Assembly (NCBI GenBank): GCA_023667365.1
Contig: JAMPAG010000012.1
Location: 1 to 50,137 of the forward strand
Origin: a bacterium
Lineage (GTDB): Bacteria > Bacillota > Clostridia > Lachnospirales > Lachnospiraceae
Direction: 5' to 3'
Length of the DNA stretch: 50,137 bases
Shown here: one piece after another, positions 42,767-50,137 of the stretch
Position numbering within the stretch: position 1 is the stretch's first letter
How the letters are laid out: every line of letters begins with the position of its first letter
Notes under the pieces: model-generated
Told to the model about the DNA's origin: nothing
Databases searched by the model: none
What the model saw: only the letters and a program-made list of their open reading frames with translations
Program-made: the position numbers and the translations under genes

Positions 42767-45700
42767 ATGGACAATCGATGGAAAATGAACAGAATGGGAT
42801 TTATTAATTTCTGGCTATACGACGAAGAAATATTTTCATTTGAAGACGGCAAACTGCTTTTGAGAGGCCAGAATGGATCAGGTAAATCCATTACTACCCA
42901 GAGCTTTATTCCGTTCATTTTAGATGGAGACAGGACACCCAGCCGATTAGATCCCTTTGGTTCCGGTGACAGGAAAATGGATTATTATTTTCTGGGAGAG
43001 GAAGGGAAAGAAGAATCTACTGGTTACCTATTTCTGGAATTTAAAAAAGAAGATACCGAACAGTACAGGACGGTTGCCATAGGACAGCGTGCACGTCGGG
43101 GAAAGCCCATGACATTCTGGGGATTTGTATTGTTGGATGGCAGACGTATCGGTTATGATATTTGGCTTTACAAAGAAGTGGGCAGTACCAAAATTCCTTA
43201 TGACAAGGGAGAAATGAAGAAGCTTTTGGGGGAACAGACACCTTTTACCGACGTACCGGGTGAGTACAAAAAACTGGTGAATAGGTATCTCTTTGGATTC
43301 AGACGGATTGATCAGTATGATCAGTTTATTCGTTTGCTGGTAAAGGTACGAGCGCCAAAGCTGTCAAAGGAGTTTAAGCCTACAAAGGTATATGAAATAC
43401 TGAACGAATCTCTGCAAACGCTTACTGATGAAGATTTGAGAGCCATGGTGGACGCCATGGAGAAGATGGATTCCATTCAGGGAAATTTGGAACAGCTGAA
43501 CAGTGCTTTTTCAGATATACGCGTCATTCGAAACGAATACACGAGATATAATCAATTCATGCTTGCGAGGAAGGCGCAGGCTTATTTGAATTGCAAGAAG
43601 GAAGTAGAAAATATTCGGGGAAGATTTGATGCCCAGGAGCAGCAGTATCAGGATTTCAGACAGGAACAGTCAGAGAAGCAGAAAGTCTGCGAGCAGTTGA
43701 AGCAGAGAGGAAGAGAGGTTGAAATTGAACTGGAAGGGATCCATGAGACGGATCTGGAAAGTGTTCAGGACAGCCTGTCAAGAAACAGGAAAGAACAGGC
43801 AGAGGCAACAGAGCTTGCAGGGAAATGGGCTCAGGATATCGAAAGAGGCAGAGAAAGAATCAGAGAATGCGACGGCACTATTCACAAGCTGGGCGGTGAG
43901 ATAGAGGCATTGGAGGGGAAGATTGAGAAAGATGCACAGGAGCTGGAGGAAATACAGCAGATTGTGCTCTGGAATGGACATAAAGAGATGCTGGGGCTGC
44001 TAAGACAATGTGCTGAGGAGACAGAATATATACAGGAAAAGTGGAAGTCACTCAAAAAAGCAGTTTCCGATGGGACAGAGGCGTTAAAAACCTTGGCGGA
44101 AGCAACGAAAGAATATGATTTGGCGGCAGAAAGGCTGGAGAGAACGAAAGCGGACAGAGACAGGCGGGCAGATGAATTGGAGGATGCTCTGACGGAAGAG
44201 GAACAGTGTCGGGATGAGTTGATAGAGTCCTATTACCGTATGGCGAAGCAGTGTCGGGAGTTGAAACTTTCAACAGAAAATCTGCAGACTTTGGAAAAAA
44301 TGGTGACGGAGTACCGGGGAAGGCAGGACGCAGGACCGATTCAGCGCCTGTTGGATGAGAACTACCGCACTTTGGAAAAGGAACTGCAGGAGAGGAAGCA
44401 GCAGCAGAAACAAGAAAGGCTCGAATGTGAGGGTAGTCTTTCCGTTAAAAGAGAAGAATTGGAGCAGCTGCGGAGTAAACAGGAGATAGAACCGGCGAGG
44501 AGCGCCTTGAAGGAAGAGGCAAGAAGAAAATTGACGGAACTGGGAGTGTGTTTCACACCCTTTTTCAAAGCTGTGGAATTTGCCCCACAGCTGACAGAAG
44601 AGCAATGTGATATTCTGGAAGCACAGCTGAAGGATGCAGGCGTGCTGGATGCGCTGGTGGTGGTGCAGAAGGACAGAGTTAGGCTGCAAAAGGAATTGCC
44701 GGAACTGGCGGATATTGTAATCAGTGTAGAGGGCGAAGAGAAGCAGGAGTATTCAAAACTGACGGTAAATTCCGAGATGGAGGAAGAGCTTCAGAAGGAA
44801 ACTCATCGGATTTTAAGGCATATCTGCGAAAAAAAGGAAGGAAGTGTTTTTTATCTGGGAGAAGCCGGTGGGTTTCAGAATGGTATTTTGTTAGGGAACA
44901 GTATGGCAGAGGAGAGAGCTCAGTTTGTAGGACGGTTGGCACGCCAAAGGCGTCGGGAGAAGATGATTGCTGATTTAAGCGAGGAAATCCGGCAGTTGGA
45001 GCTGCTTCTGGAAGAAATTATGAAACAGGAAGCGCAGACAGATGAGAGGTTTCTGATCCTGAAGCAGGAGTACAAAGAAGTGCCGGTATTTGACGGACTT
45101 GAGAGCTGTATAGAGAAACTTAAACAATGTCGATGGTATTTAGAGCAGACCGAGAATCAATATAAAGAGGAGGAAAGAGAAACAAAGAACAAAGCAAACT
45201 GCAAAAACGATTGCTATCAGCGCATGCTGCAGATTTGTAAACGGCTTCCTTATGAGAGGACGATCAAGGCTTATATGGAAGTACAGGACAATCTGGAGGA
45301 ATATGGAGATATACGGGGAAGCATGCGGGATAAGGGGCGCCTGCTTGTGCAGTATCGCTCGCAGAGACAAAATGAGCAGGATAAAATTAACCGCGAGGAA
45401 GAAAATATTGATCGTGCCTATGAGCAGAAAAAGAGAGAGCTGAACAGGGTCAAGAGTTTAGAGGTAAGCATACGTCAGGCGGAGGAGTTTCTGAACGATC
45501 CGCAAAATAAGGAAAGGGCGGAAAAGCTTGAAAAGCTGAAAAAGCGGCAGAACGATATTCGGGACGAGTCGGGCAAACTGGAAAACAGGCTGTACTGGTT
45601 GGAAGAGAAGCTATTAGAAATGAAGGGAGAAAAAGAAGGACTGGAGAATCGTTTAACGTCAGTAATCAGCGAGGAAACCTACCTGCGCAAATATTTTGAG

Positions 45701-46810
45701 GAAGAACTCTCTTTGGGATTAGTGCTTTCAAGAGAGACCAAGACAGTGGAAGAATGTGCTCGTGAGGCTTTGGGCGTCCTGCGCGATAGTGACAAAGGAA
45801 GAAATCCGGAGGATCTGACGACCTCTCTTTTAAAGGTTTTTCAGCAGCATAACAGCAGTCTGGTCAATTATGGCACAACTTTGGAGGATTGTTTTGATGA
45901 GGAGCCGGAAATCGAGGCGGTAACGAGGAGACGGCAGAGGATTTTCTCTGTCTGGAATGGAAAAAAACTATATTTGGAAGAATTTTACAATACCGTAAAG
46001 GAGACGATCGAGGAGACGGAGCTCTTAATTCAGGAGAAAGACAGGGAGATTTTTGAGGATATTCTGTCAAAGACCCTGAGCCAGCAGCTTACAGACCGAA
46101 TCAGTGAGAGCCGAAGCTGGGTGGAGGATATGTCAAAGCTGATGAAACAGATGGATACCTCTATGGGTCTGCATTTCGCTTTAGACTGGAAGCCTAAGAC
46201 GGCGGAAAATGATCAGGAACTGGACACCACAGAGCTGGAGAAGCTGCTCCTTAGGGATAAGGAGCTTCTTACCATAGAAGACGTGGAGAAGATGGCGCTC
46301 CATTTCCGCAGTAAGATCAGAGAGGAAAAGCGCAAGGCGGAAGAGTCTGGCGGTATGGTCAACTATATGGATCTGGTCCGCGATGCCTTGGATTATCGAA
46401 GATGGTTTGAGTTTCAAATGTCCTATACCCGGAGTGGAGAGAACAGGAAGCTATTGACCAATGCGGCGTTTAATCGATTCAGCGGCGGGGAGAAGGCAAT
46501 GGCCATGTATGTGCCGTTGTTCGCAGCAGTCAACGCCCAGTACCAAAAGGCAGAAGAAAAGGATTGTCCCAGGATCGTTGCCATGGATGAAGCCTTTGCC
46601 GGGGTGGATGATAAAAATATCAGCACTATGTTTGAATTGGTAGAACGCTTGAAGTTTGACTATATCATGAATTCTCAGGCATTGTGGGGGTGTTATCAGA
46701 CGGTACCGGCGCTGCGGATTTCAGAACTTTTGCATCCGGTCAATTCACAGACAATTACTGTGATTCACTATACATGGAATGGACATGAGAGGAAATTAGA
46801 TGAGCAATAA
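42767..46810 (+). CDS. jetC: Wadjet type II JetC (TIGR02680 family, SMC/MukB-like ATPase)
   Basis: A 1347-residue SMC-like ATPase, the motor of the Wadjet complex, which extrudes DNA loops and recognises small circular DNA. Walker A RGQNGSGKS is at about 32-40. Long coiled coils occupy about 270-640 and 740-1090 with a hinge-like part between. Signature FSGGEKAMAM (about 1237) and Walker B RIVAMDEAFAGVDD (about 1270) are in the C-terminal head. The N-terminal MGFINFWLYDEEIFSFEDGK is typical for TIGR02680. The start at 42767 has AAGAGG at good spacing; 42761 is too close to it. The gene ends 11 bases into jetD. Confidence 0.95.
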   Translation: MDNRWKMNRMGFINFWLYDEEIFSFEDGKLLLRGQNGSGKSITTQSFIPFILDGDRTPSRLDPFGSGDRKMDYYFLGEEGKEESTGYLFLEFKKEDTEQYRTVAIGQRARRGKPMTFWGFVLLDGRRIGYDIWLYKEVGSTKIPYDKGEMKKLLGEQTPFTDVPGEYKKLVNRYLFGFRRIDQYDQFIRLLVKVRAPKLSKEFKPTKVYEILNESLQTLTDEDLRAMVDAMEKMDSIQGNLEQLNSAFSDIRVIRNEYTRYNQFMLARKAQAYLNCKKEVENIRGRFDAQEQQYQDFRQEQSEKQKVCEQLKQRGREVEIELEGIHETDLESVQDSLSRNRKEQAEATELAGKWAQDIERGRERIRECDGTIHKLGGEIEALEGKIEKDAQELEEIQQIVLWNGHKEMLGLLRQCAEETEYIQEKWKSLKKAVSDGTEALKTLAEATKEYDLAAERLERTKADRDRRADELEDALTEEEQCRDELIESYYRMAKQCRELKLSTENLQTLEKMVTEYRGRQDAGPIQRLLDENYRTLEKELQERKQQQKQERLECEGSLSVKREELEQLRSKQEIEPARSALKEEARRKLTELGVCFTPFFKAVEFAPQLTEEQCDILEAQLKDAGVLDALVVVQKDRVRLQKELPELADIVISVEGEEKQEYSKLTVNSEMEEELQKETHRILRHICEKKEGSVFYLGEAGGFQNGILLGNSMAEERAQFVGRLARQRRREKMIADLSEEIRQLELLLEEIMKQEAQTDERFLILKQEYKEVPVFDGLESCIEKLKQCRWYLEQTENQYKEEERETKNKANCKNDCYQRMLQICKRLPYERTIKAYMEVQDNLEEYGDIRGSMRDKGRLLVQYRSQRQNEQDKINREEENIDRAYEQKKRELNRVKSLEVSIRQAEEFLNDPQNKERAEKLEKLKKRQNDIRDESGKLENRLYWLEEKLLEMKGEKEGLENRLTSVISEETYLRKYFEEELSLGLVLSRETKTVEECAREALGVLRDSDKGRNPEDLTTSLLKVFQQHNSSLVNYGTTLEDCFDEEPEIEAVTRRRQRIFSVWNGKKLYLEEFYNTVKETIEETELLIQEKDREIFEDILSKTLSQQLTDRISESRSWVEDMSKLMKQMDTSMGLHFALDWKPKTAENDQELDTTELEKLLLRDKELLTIEDVEKMALHFRSKIREEKRKAEESGGMVNYMDLVRDALDYRRWFEFQMSYTRSGENRKLLTNAAFNRFSGGEKAMAMYVPLFAAVNAQYQKAEEKDCPRIVAMDEAFAGVDDKNISTMFELVERLKFDYIMNSQALWGCYQTVPALRISELLHPVNSQTITVIHYTWNGHERKLDEQ

Positions 46811-48107
46811 GGAGCTTTGCGCAGATTATTTTAAAACTCAGCCCGCATTTTCCAGATGTTTCTCCCTGATGCGAAAAAAGTGGGAGTCTTACGGCAGACC
46901 AGCGGGAAAAATTGTCCTAAAAAATTGCACGGACGCAGAGAGGTCAGCGCTAACAAAAGTCTTTGGAAAAGAATTCAAGGATAAAAATGTCAGCTTTTCT
47001 ATGGCAGATTTTCAGGAAGCTTTGCAAAATACTCGTTTTGCACCCATTACATTGGAGGAACTGCTGGAGGCATATTATGGCAGCAGTTTGTCTACAAATC
47101 AGGAAAAGAGAAATGAGAGAGAACGATTAAGACAGGAATTCTTTGCAGAGTGTGTTTCTGGCTTTGGGGGGCAGAGCGACACTGTTGCCCGAAACTGGAT
47201 CAGGCAGATGGAAGAGGACCAAAGGTATGGTTATAGGTTATTGATGCGCGAATTTGATAAAGACAGGGAAAAAGCAAAGGAGCTTATATGCTCTGCAGGC
47301 CGGGCTTTGTGCATCCTGGAGGGGCTGGGGGGAGAAAAAATTTATCTGGCGGTATTGGCAACTCTGGTTTCGGGTAACCCCCATTATTTTGATCGTGGCG
47401 AAGTGGCAGGTACTCTGTTAGTGCACGCTTTATGCTGGGTTATGAAACAGGATTATCCCGAAAATGCTAGGGGATTGAATGCAATATATCTGAAAAAAGG
47501 TGTTTGGCTGGACGATATATCCAGTACAGTGACTGCTTTTGGACTGCATTTGGAGACGGAGAATGGGCTGCATCCGGCTTATGAGGGATTTCTTAACGAG
47601 AAGGAGTCCTGTGTTATCACTATGGAAAATCTGGTGCGTGTTAAGCGTGCCTTTGGACAGGGAAAAGAAATATTTATTGTTGAAAACGAAATGGTATTCA
47701 GTCATCTGTTGGACAAGATCCGTGAACTCCCGGTTACTTTGCTGTGCACGTCAGGACAGCTTAGGACGGCGGCATTTGTTTTGATAGATATGCTGATAGA
47801 GTCTGGAGCGAAAGTTTACTATAGCGGAGATTTGGATCCGGAAGGAATGGATATTGCAGATAGGCTTTGGCAGAATTACAAGGAAAATGTGATTTTATGG
47901 AGAATGTCCCCGGAGGATTATTACAGTTGCATATCTAATAAACCTATTGATGCGAGAAGTATGGTGAAACTAAAAAATCTTAAAAATGATGGACTTATTG
48001 AGACGGCATCGAAGGTGAAGCACGAAGGAATGGCTGGGTATCAGGAGGCATTGTTGGAGTTGTTGGAGAAAGATATCGTTCAGAAAATACATGCGATGAA
48101 CGAATAA
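46800..48107 (+). CDS. jetD: Wadjet type II JetD (TIGR02679 family, Toprim nuclease)
   Basis: A 435-residue protein with a C-terminal Toprim domain of DUF2399 type: FIVENEMVF with the catalytic Glu (about 293) and YYSGDLDPEGMDIA with the Asp pair (about 342-351). JetD is the nuclease that cuts plasmid DNA once JetABC has trapped it; it is related to the topoisomerase VI / Spo11 A subunit. GAGAGG precedes the start, which overlaps jetC by 11 bases. All four genes appear intact, so the system is likely functional. Confidence 0.93.
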   Translation: MSNKELCADYFKTQPAFSRCFSLMRKKWESYGRPAGKIVLKNCTDAERSALTKVFGKEFKDKNVSFSMADFQEALQNTRFAPITLEELLEAYYGSSLSTNQEKRNERERLRQEFFAECVSGFGGQSDTVARNWIRQMEEDQRYGYRLLMREFDKDREKAKELICSAGRALCILEGLGGEKIYLAVLATLVSGNPHYFDRGEVAGTLLVHALCWVMKQDYPENARGLNAIYLKKGVWLDDISSTVTAFGLHLETENGLHPAYEGFLNEKESCVITMENLVRVKRAFGQGKEIFIVENEMVFSHLLDKIRELPVTLLCTSGQLRTAAFVLIDMLIESGAKVYYSGDLDPEGMDIADRLWQNYKENVILWRMSPEDYYSCISNKPIDARSMVKLKNLKNDGLIETASKVKHEGMAGYQEALLELLEKDIVQKIHAMNE

Positions 48108-48545
48108 TAGAGTTAAGCGCTTTGCGGTATATTTGTTTCCGTAAAAATTAAATGAGATTTGACTTATCTTGAGAATTTCCTTCGGAAGTTGCTTGTGGGA
48201 GAATCATATGAGTTGTAGAACAGGTACCTTCATATTGTGTAGAAGGAATTAGCCTATTCGGACGAGGGGGTATGGCAGTGTTAGGTATCATCGAACGACC
48301 GGCAACAACCCTGATTGGCAGGATGTATGAGCTTGAGATTACAGAACGCATAACAGGTGATGGTAAAGGAAAATATTGATTTATTGTTCAGTTTTTCTTT
48401 GGCCTTTTTACTACACCATTTGCTCATAAATCTGCATAGATTTATAACGAAATACGCAGATTAAGGATAAAAAGCTAAAAATGAAAAAAGTGCCAAAAAG
48501 CCTGAAAAATCAAGGTTTGTAGGCTTGTGAAGGGATATAACAGAT
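48108..48545. other. Intergenic stretch right of Wadjet, mobile-element relic
   Basis: No gene with a ribosome site is seen. It contains TACTACACCATTT (48409-48421), a 12-of-13 match to 40070-40082. An A/T-rich stretch ending in AGCCTGAAAAATCAAGG (about 48499) resembles TGGCTTGAAATCAAGG at about 50013. These repeated fragments suggest boundaries of integrative elements. Confidence 0.45.
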
Positions 48546-48641
48546 ATGATTAAAATATTATTCGTGTGCCACGGCAACACGGCGGATAGCCGGGAATTGG
48601 CGGTACTTGTGGGGCAAAACGGGGCAAATCGCGGCTTTTGA
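48546..48641 (+). pseudogene. Relic of a low-molecular-weight protein tyrosine phosphatase, right of Wadjet
   Basis: MIKILFVCHGNTADSRELAV matches LMW-PTP up to the CHGN loop, then diverges and stops after 31 residues. The first 30 bases resemble the left relic (39966) at about 22 positions. In another frame the downstream bases stay open to about 48716. This appears to be a scar where one element's end was joined to the PTP start. Confidence 0.55.
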
Positions 48642-48728
48642 GACGGTGGGGTACTACGGTTTTACTACGAGTGAGGAAACGAAAAAAGAGCCTGCATTTC
48701 AAGCCCTTTTTTCGTGATTTTTACTTTT

Positions 48729-49028
48729 TTAGGACATCTGTTGCGGCTCTGTGAACAGGCATTTCCCCAAAAGCATCTCTTTGCAGTCAGAGAAGCCGAG
48801 CAGGTAGGCGAGCATCCCATACCGGGAGCCAAGGGCATTTTGTTCGCTGACGTAGCGGTCAATCAGCAGCCGGACTTCCTCCGGCAGTTCCATTTGATCC
48901 AGCCTGCCGGAATACCCGTCCGATTTCCGGATGATCTCCTGATATTCCCTGTCACCGTTTGTGATGCCATTCATGACGCCGTTCATACGGATGCCCATGA
49001 GCTGGTACAGTGCAGAATCCTTTTCCAT
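48729..49028 (-). CDS. Small helical protein, DUF6809-like
   Basis: A 99-residue protein that starts MEKDSALYQLMGIRMNGVMN and ends with a helical part LGSRYGMLAYLLGFSDCKEM. Size, helical plan and the tail resemble DUF6809 proteins found on Firmicutes mobile elements, but I am not certain. GGAGGG precedes the start on the minus strand. Its promoter carries a palindrome between the -35 and -10 boxes, so it is probably tightly regulated. Confidence 0.65.
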   Translation of the reverse strand: MEKDSALYQLMGIRMNGVMNGITNGDREYQEIIRKSDGYSGRLDQMELPEEVRLLIDRYVSEQNALGSRYGMLAYLLGFSDCKEMLLGKCLFTEPQQMS

Positions 49029-49053
49029 GAAATCCCTCCTTCCGTGGTGTCAG

Positions 49054-49082
49054 ATATTACCTCTGAATCAGAGGATTAGCAA
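49054..49082 (-). promoter_or_regulatory. Promoter with internal palindromic operator
   Basis: On the minus strand TTGCTA (plus 49077-49082), a 17-base spacer and TAATAT (plus 49054-49059). The spacer contains CCTCTGA-A-TCAGAGG (49060-49074), a perfect 7-bp inverted repeat. A regulator bound there would sit exactly between the two boxes. Confidence 0.65.
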
Positions 49083-49137
49083 GCGGAAAAAAGAAAATTG
49101 CAAATATAGAATTTTGTTAGCAATTCACAGGGGATTA

Positions 49138-49146
49138 TGTTATAAT
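49138..49146 (+). promoter_or_regulatory. Extended -10 promoter of the GNAT gene
   Basis: TGTTATAAT combines a perfect TATAAT (49141-49146) with the TGN extension, 23 bases before the gene start. A weak TTAGCA lies at the -35 position. Confidence 0.65.
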
Positions 49147-49169
49147 TTAGTTGAAAGGAAGAAAATGAT

Positions 49170-49667
49170 ATGGAAGTAGATATTCTGATAGATGAATTTA
49201 CGGACTGTTTGGTGGAAAGAAAAACCGGAGAGCAGGTAGAAACAGAGTACCAGTTGCGTTCAACACCAATTAAGCCGAAAGATTATAAAGGCTGGAAGTT
49301 CGATTGGAGTAGGACAGAGAAAAACGGTTACAATATCTATGAATTGTTTTTAGCGGATGATGATACGGTGCAAGGGCGGATTTCACTTAGGATAGATGGT
49401 GGCGTTGCGGATGTGGATATCGTTGAAACTGCACCGCATAACTATGGACACAATGGGAAATACCAAGGCGTGGGCGGCCATTTATTTGCGATTGCCTGTC
49501 AGGTCAGTATGGAGGCCGGGTGTGACGGTTTTGTGGCATTCACGGCGAAGAGTGATTTGATCGCATATTACCAAAGGGTTCTGAATGCACAAGTGGCAAG
49601 AGGACAGCGTATGTATATAGATGAAGCGGCAGCGGACATACTCATAGAGAAATATATTAGAAAGTAG
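49170..49667 (+). CDS. GNAT-fold N-acetyltransferase
   Basis: A 165-residue protein whose C-terminal half fits the GNAT fold. The acetyl-CoA loop is KYQGVGGHLFAIA (about 91-103), followed by the helix EAGCDGFVAFTAKSDLIAYY and the last strands. The N-terminal half is less typical. GNAT enzymes acetylate many targets, including aminoacyl-tRNA when they act as toxins. GAAAGGAAG precedes the ATG. A 60-residue gene follows after eight bases, so the pair is probably one transcript. Substrate unknown. Confidence 0.82.
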   Translation: MEVDILIDEFTDCLVERKTGEQVETEYQLRSTPIKPKDYKGWKFDWSRTEKNGYNIYELFLADDDTVQGRISLRIDGGVADVDIVETAPHNYGHNGKYQGVGGHLFAIACQVSMEAGCDGFVAFTAKSDLIAYYQRVLNAQVARGQRMYIDEAAADILIEKYIRK

Positions 49668-49675
49668 GTGGTGGT

Positions 49676-49858
49676 ATGTTGACGATGGAAAGAAAGAGAA
49701 ACAGTTTGTTTGAGGATATTGCGGACTATGCGAAAGACGGCAGATTAACGGAACCGTCAGACGGGAAACGGTATGAATGGCGCAAGATGATAGATGCAGT
49801 GAAAGCGTTAGGCAGACCGCTCACGGATGAGGAAGCCGAGCAGTACCGGGTAAAGTAG
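49676..49858 (+). CDS. Small partner of the GNAT gene, unknown function
   Basis: A 60-residue soluble, charged protein: MLTMERKRNSLFEDIADYAK, then DGRLTEPSDGKRYEWRKMID and a short helical end with LTDEEAEQYR. GGTGGTGG lies before the ATG at 49676; an ATG at 49685 is also open. I do not recognise the family. The tight coupling to an acetyltransferase gene on a mobile-type segment recalls toxin-antitoxin pairs, but nothing in the sequence proves this. Confidence 0.65.
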   Translation: MLTMERKRNSLFEDIADYAKDGRLTEPSDGKRYEWRKMIDAVKALGRPLTDEEAEQYRVK

Positions 49859-49898
49859 GATTGTTTGGCAAAAGCGCAATTTGTCGAATGTCAAATTG

Positions 49899-49929
49899 GG
49901 TGGGGTAAATTCCCAACAGGTGGGGTAAA
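49899..49929 (+). repeat. Direct repeat GGTGGGGTAAA
   Basis: GGTGGGGTAAA occurs at 49899-49909 and 49919-49929, 20 bases apart (two turns of DNA). It is in a gene-free tail and might be a protein-binding site. Confidence 0.5.
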
Positions 49930-50045
49930 AGTCATCAAAGTATTGTAGCGGCACAGGCGGCTATAAATAATTGATGCCATAGGAACTTTGGTACGATTTG
50001 GCGAAAGTGTATAGAAATGGCTTGAAATCAAGGGATTTTGAGCGT

Positions 50046-50086
50046 AGAGGGGTTCACCGGGGTTGCTGGTGGGCTCCTCTTTTTTG
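50046..50086 (+). terminator. Terminator at the right end
   Basis: AGAGG (50046-50050) with CCTCT (50076-50080), extended by TTCACC with GGTGGG, then six Ts. It would end the GNAT transcript or an unseen small RNA. Confidence 0.7.
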
Positions 50087-50137
50087 CGGTTTGAGATAGG
50101 GCTATGAATATGGCGATTGGGAAATTACGGATACAAT

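Noticed and set aside
48148..48351. A 67-codon minus-strand frame right of Wadjet
   Set aside because: No ribosome site and no recognisable motif; it lies in a stretch that looks like decayed mobile-element DNA.

Overview
The window looks like chromosome from a spore-forming, Gram-positive member of the Clostridia, most likely Lachnospiraceae. The order hup, rqcP, yabP, yabQ, divIC, spoIIE, tilS, hpt, ftsH at the left end matches the classical Firmicutes block known from Bacillus subtilis. YabP, YabQ and SpoIIE imply endospore formation. There is no ribosomal RNA, CRISPR array, plasmid replication gene, or complete transposase or integrase in the window.

Layout. (1) 1-7.7 kb: HU plus the division/sporulation/tRNA-modification block. 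(2) 8-15.2 kb: an intracellular GH13 glucosidase, a DUF4015-type lipoprotein, a small orphan protein, a membrane chemoreceptor and thiamine pyrophosphokinase. (3) 15.2-15.6 kb: two tRNA-Gly genes (GCC and TCC) on the minus strand, with a clear promoter and terminator. (4) 15.7-30.5 kb: an ECF sigma factor with a DUF4179-type partner, lipoproteins, two ABC export/efflux gene sets (a Cu-processing/bacitracin-like ATPase with a large permease, and a lipoprotein with two FtsX-like permeases and a MacB-type ATPase), small membrane proteins, a hotdog thioesterase and oligopeptidase F. All of this has the GC-rich codon use of a core genome.

(5) From 30.7 kb the DNA becomes AT-richer and its content turns to defence and mobility. 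First comes a PLD-SF2 helicase-DUF3427 protein whose stop overlaps the start of a NUDIX hydrolase. It is followed by an ABC-type ATPase with a zinc hook and an RloC/PrrC-like R-x3-E...H C-terminus (a putative anticodon nuclease), a metallo-beta-lactamase-fold hydrolase, a Cys-rich small protein and an AAA_14/DUF4143 ATPase. A complete four-gene type II Wadjet (JetABCD) plasmid-defence operon occupies 40.2-48.1 kb. Broken 5' ends of a low-molecular-weight protein tyrosine phosphatase gene lie on both sides of the Wadjet operon and look like scars of integrative elements. The right end (48.7-50.1 kb) holds a small DUF6809-like gene with a palindrome inside its promoter and a GNAT acetyltransferase paired with a 60-residue protein.

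How they work together. The left half is ordinary cell maintenance, sporulation and envelope transport. The right half is a stacked defence island: a likely DNA-sensing/processing helicase-NUDIX pair, a likely translation-stopping tRNA nuclease, and an SMC-based machine against circular DNA. The least described parts are the helicase-DUF3427/NUDIX pair, the GNAT/small-protein pair, and the PTP relics flanking Wadjet. A family of about 80-bp double-hairpin repeats is scattered through the first 18 kb. All functional statements rest on motif recognition by eye; no database search was run.
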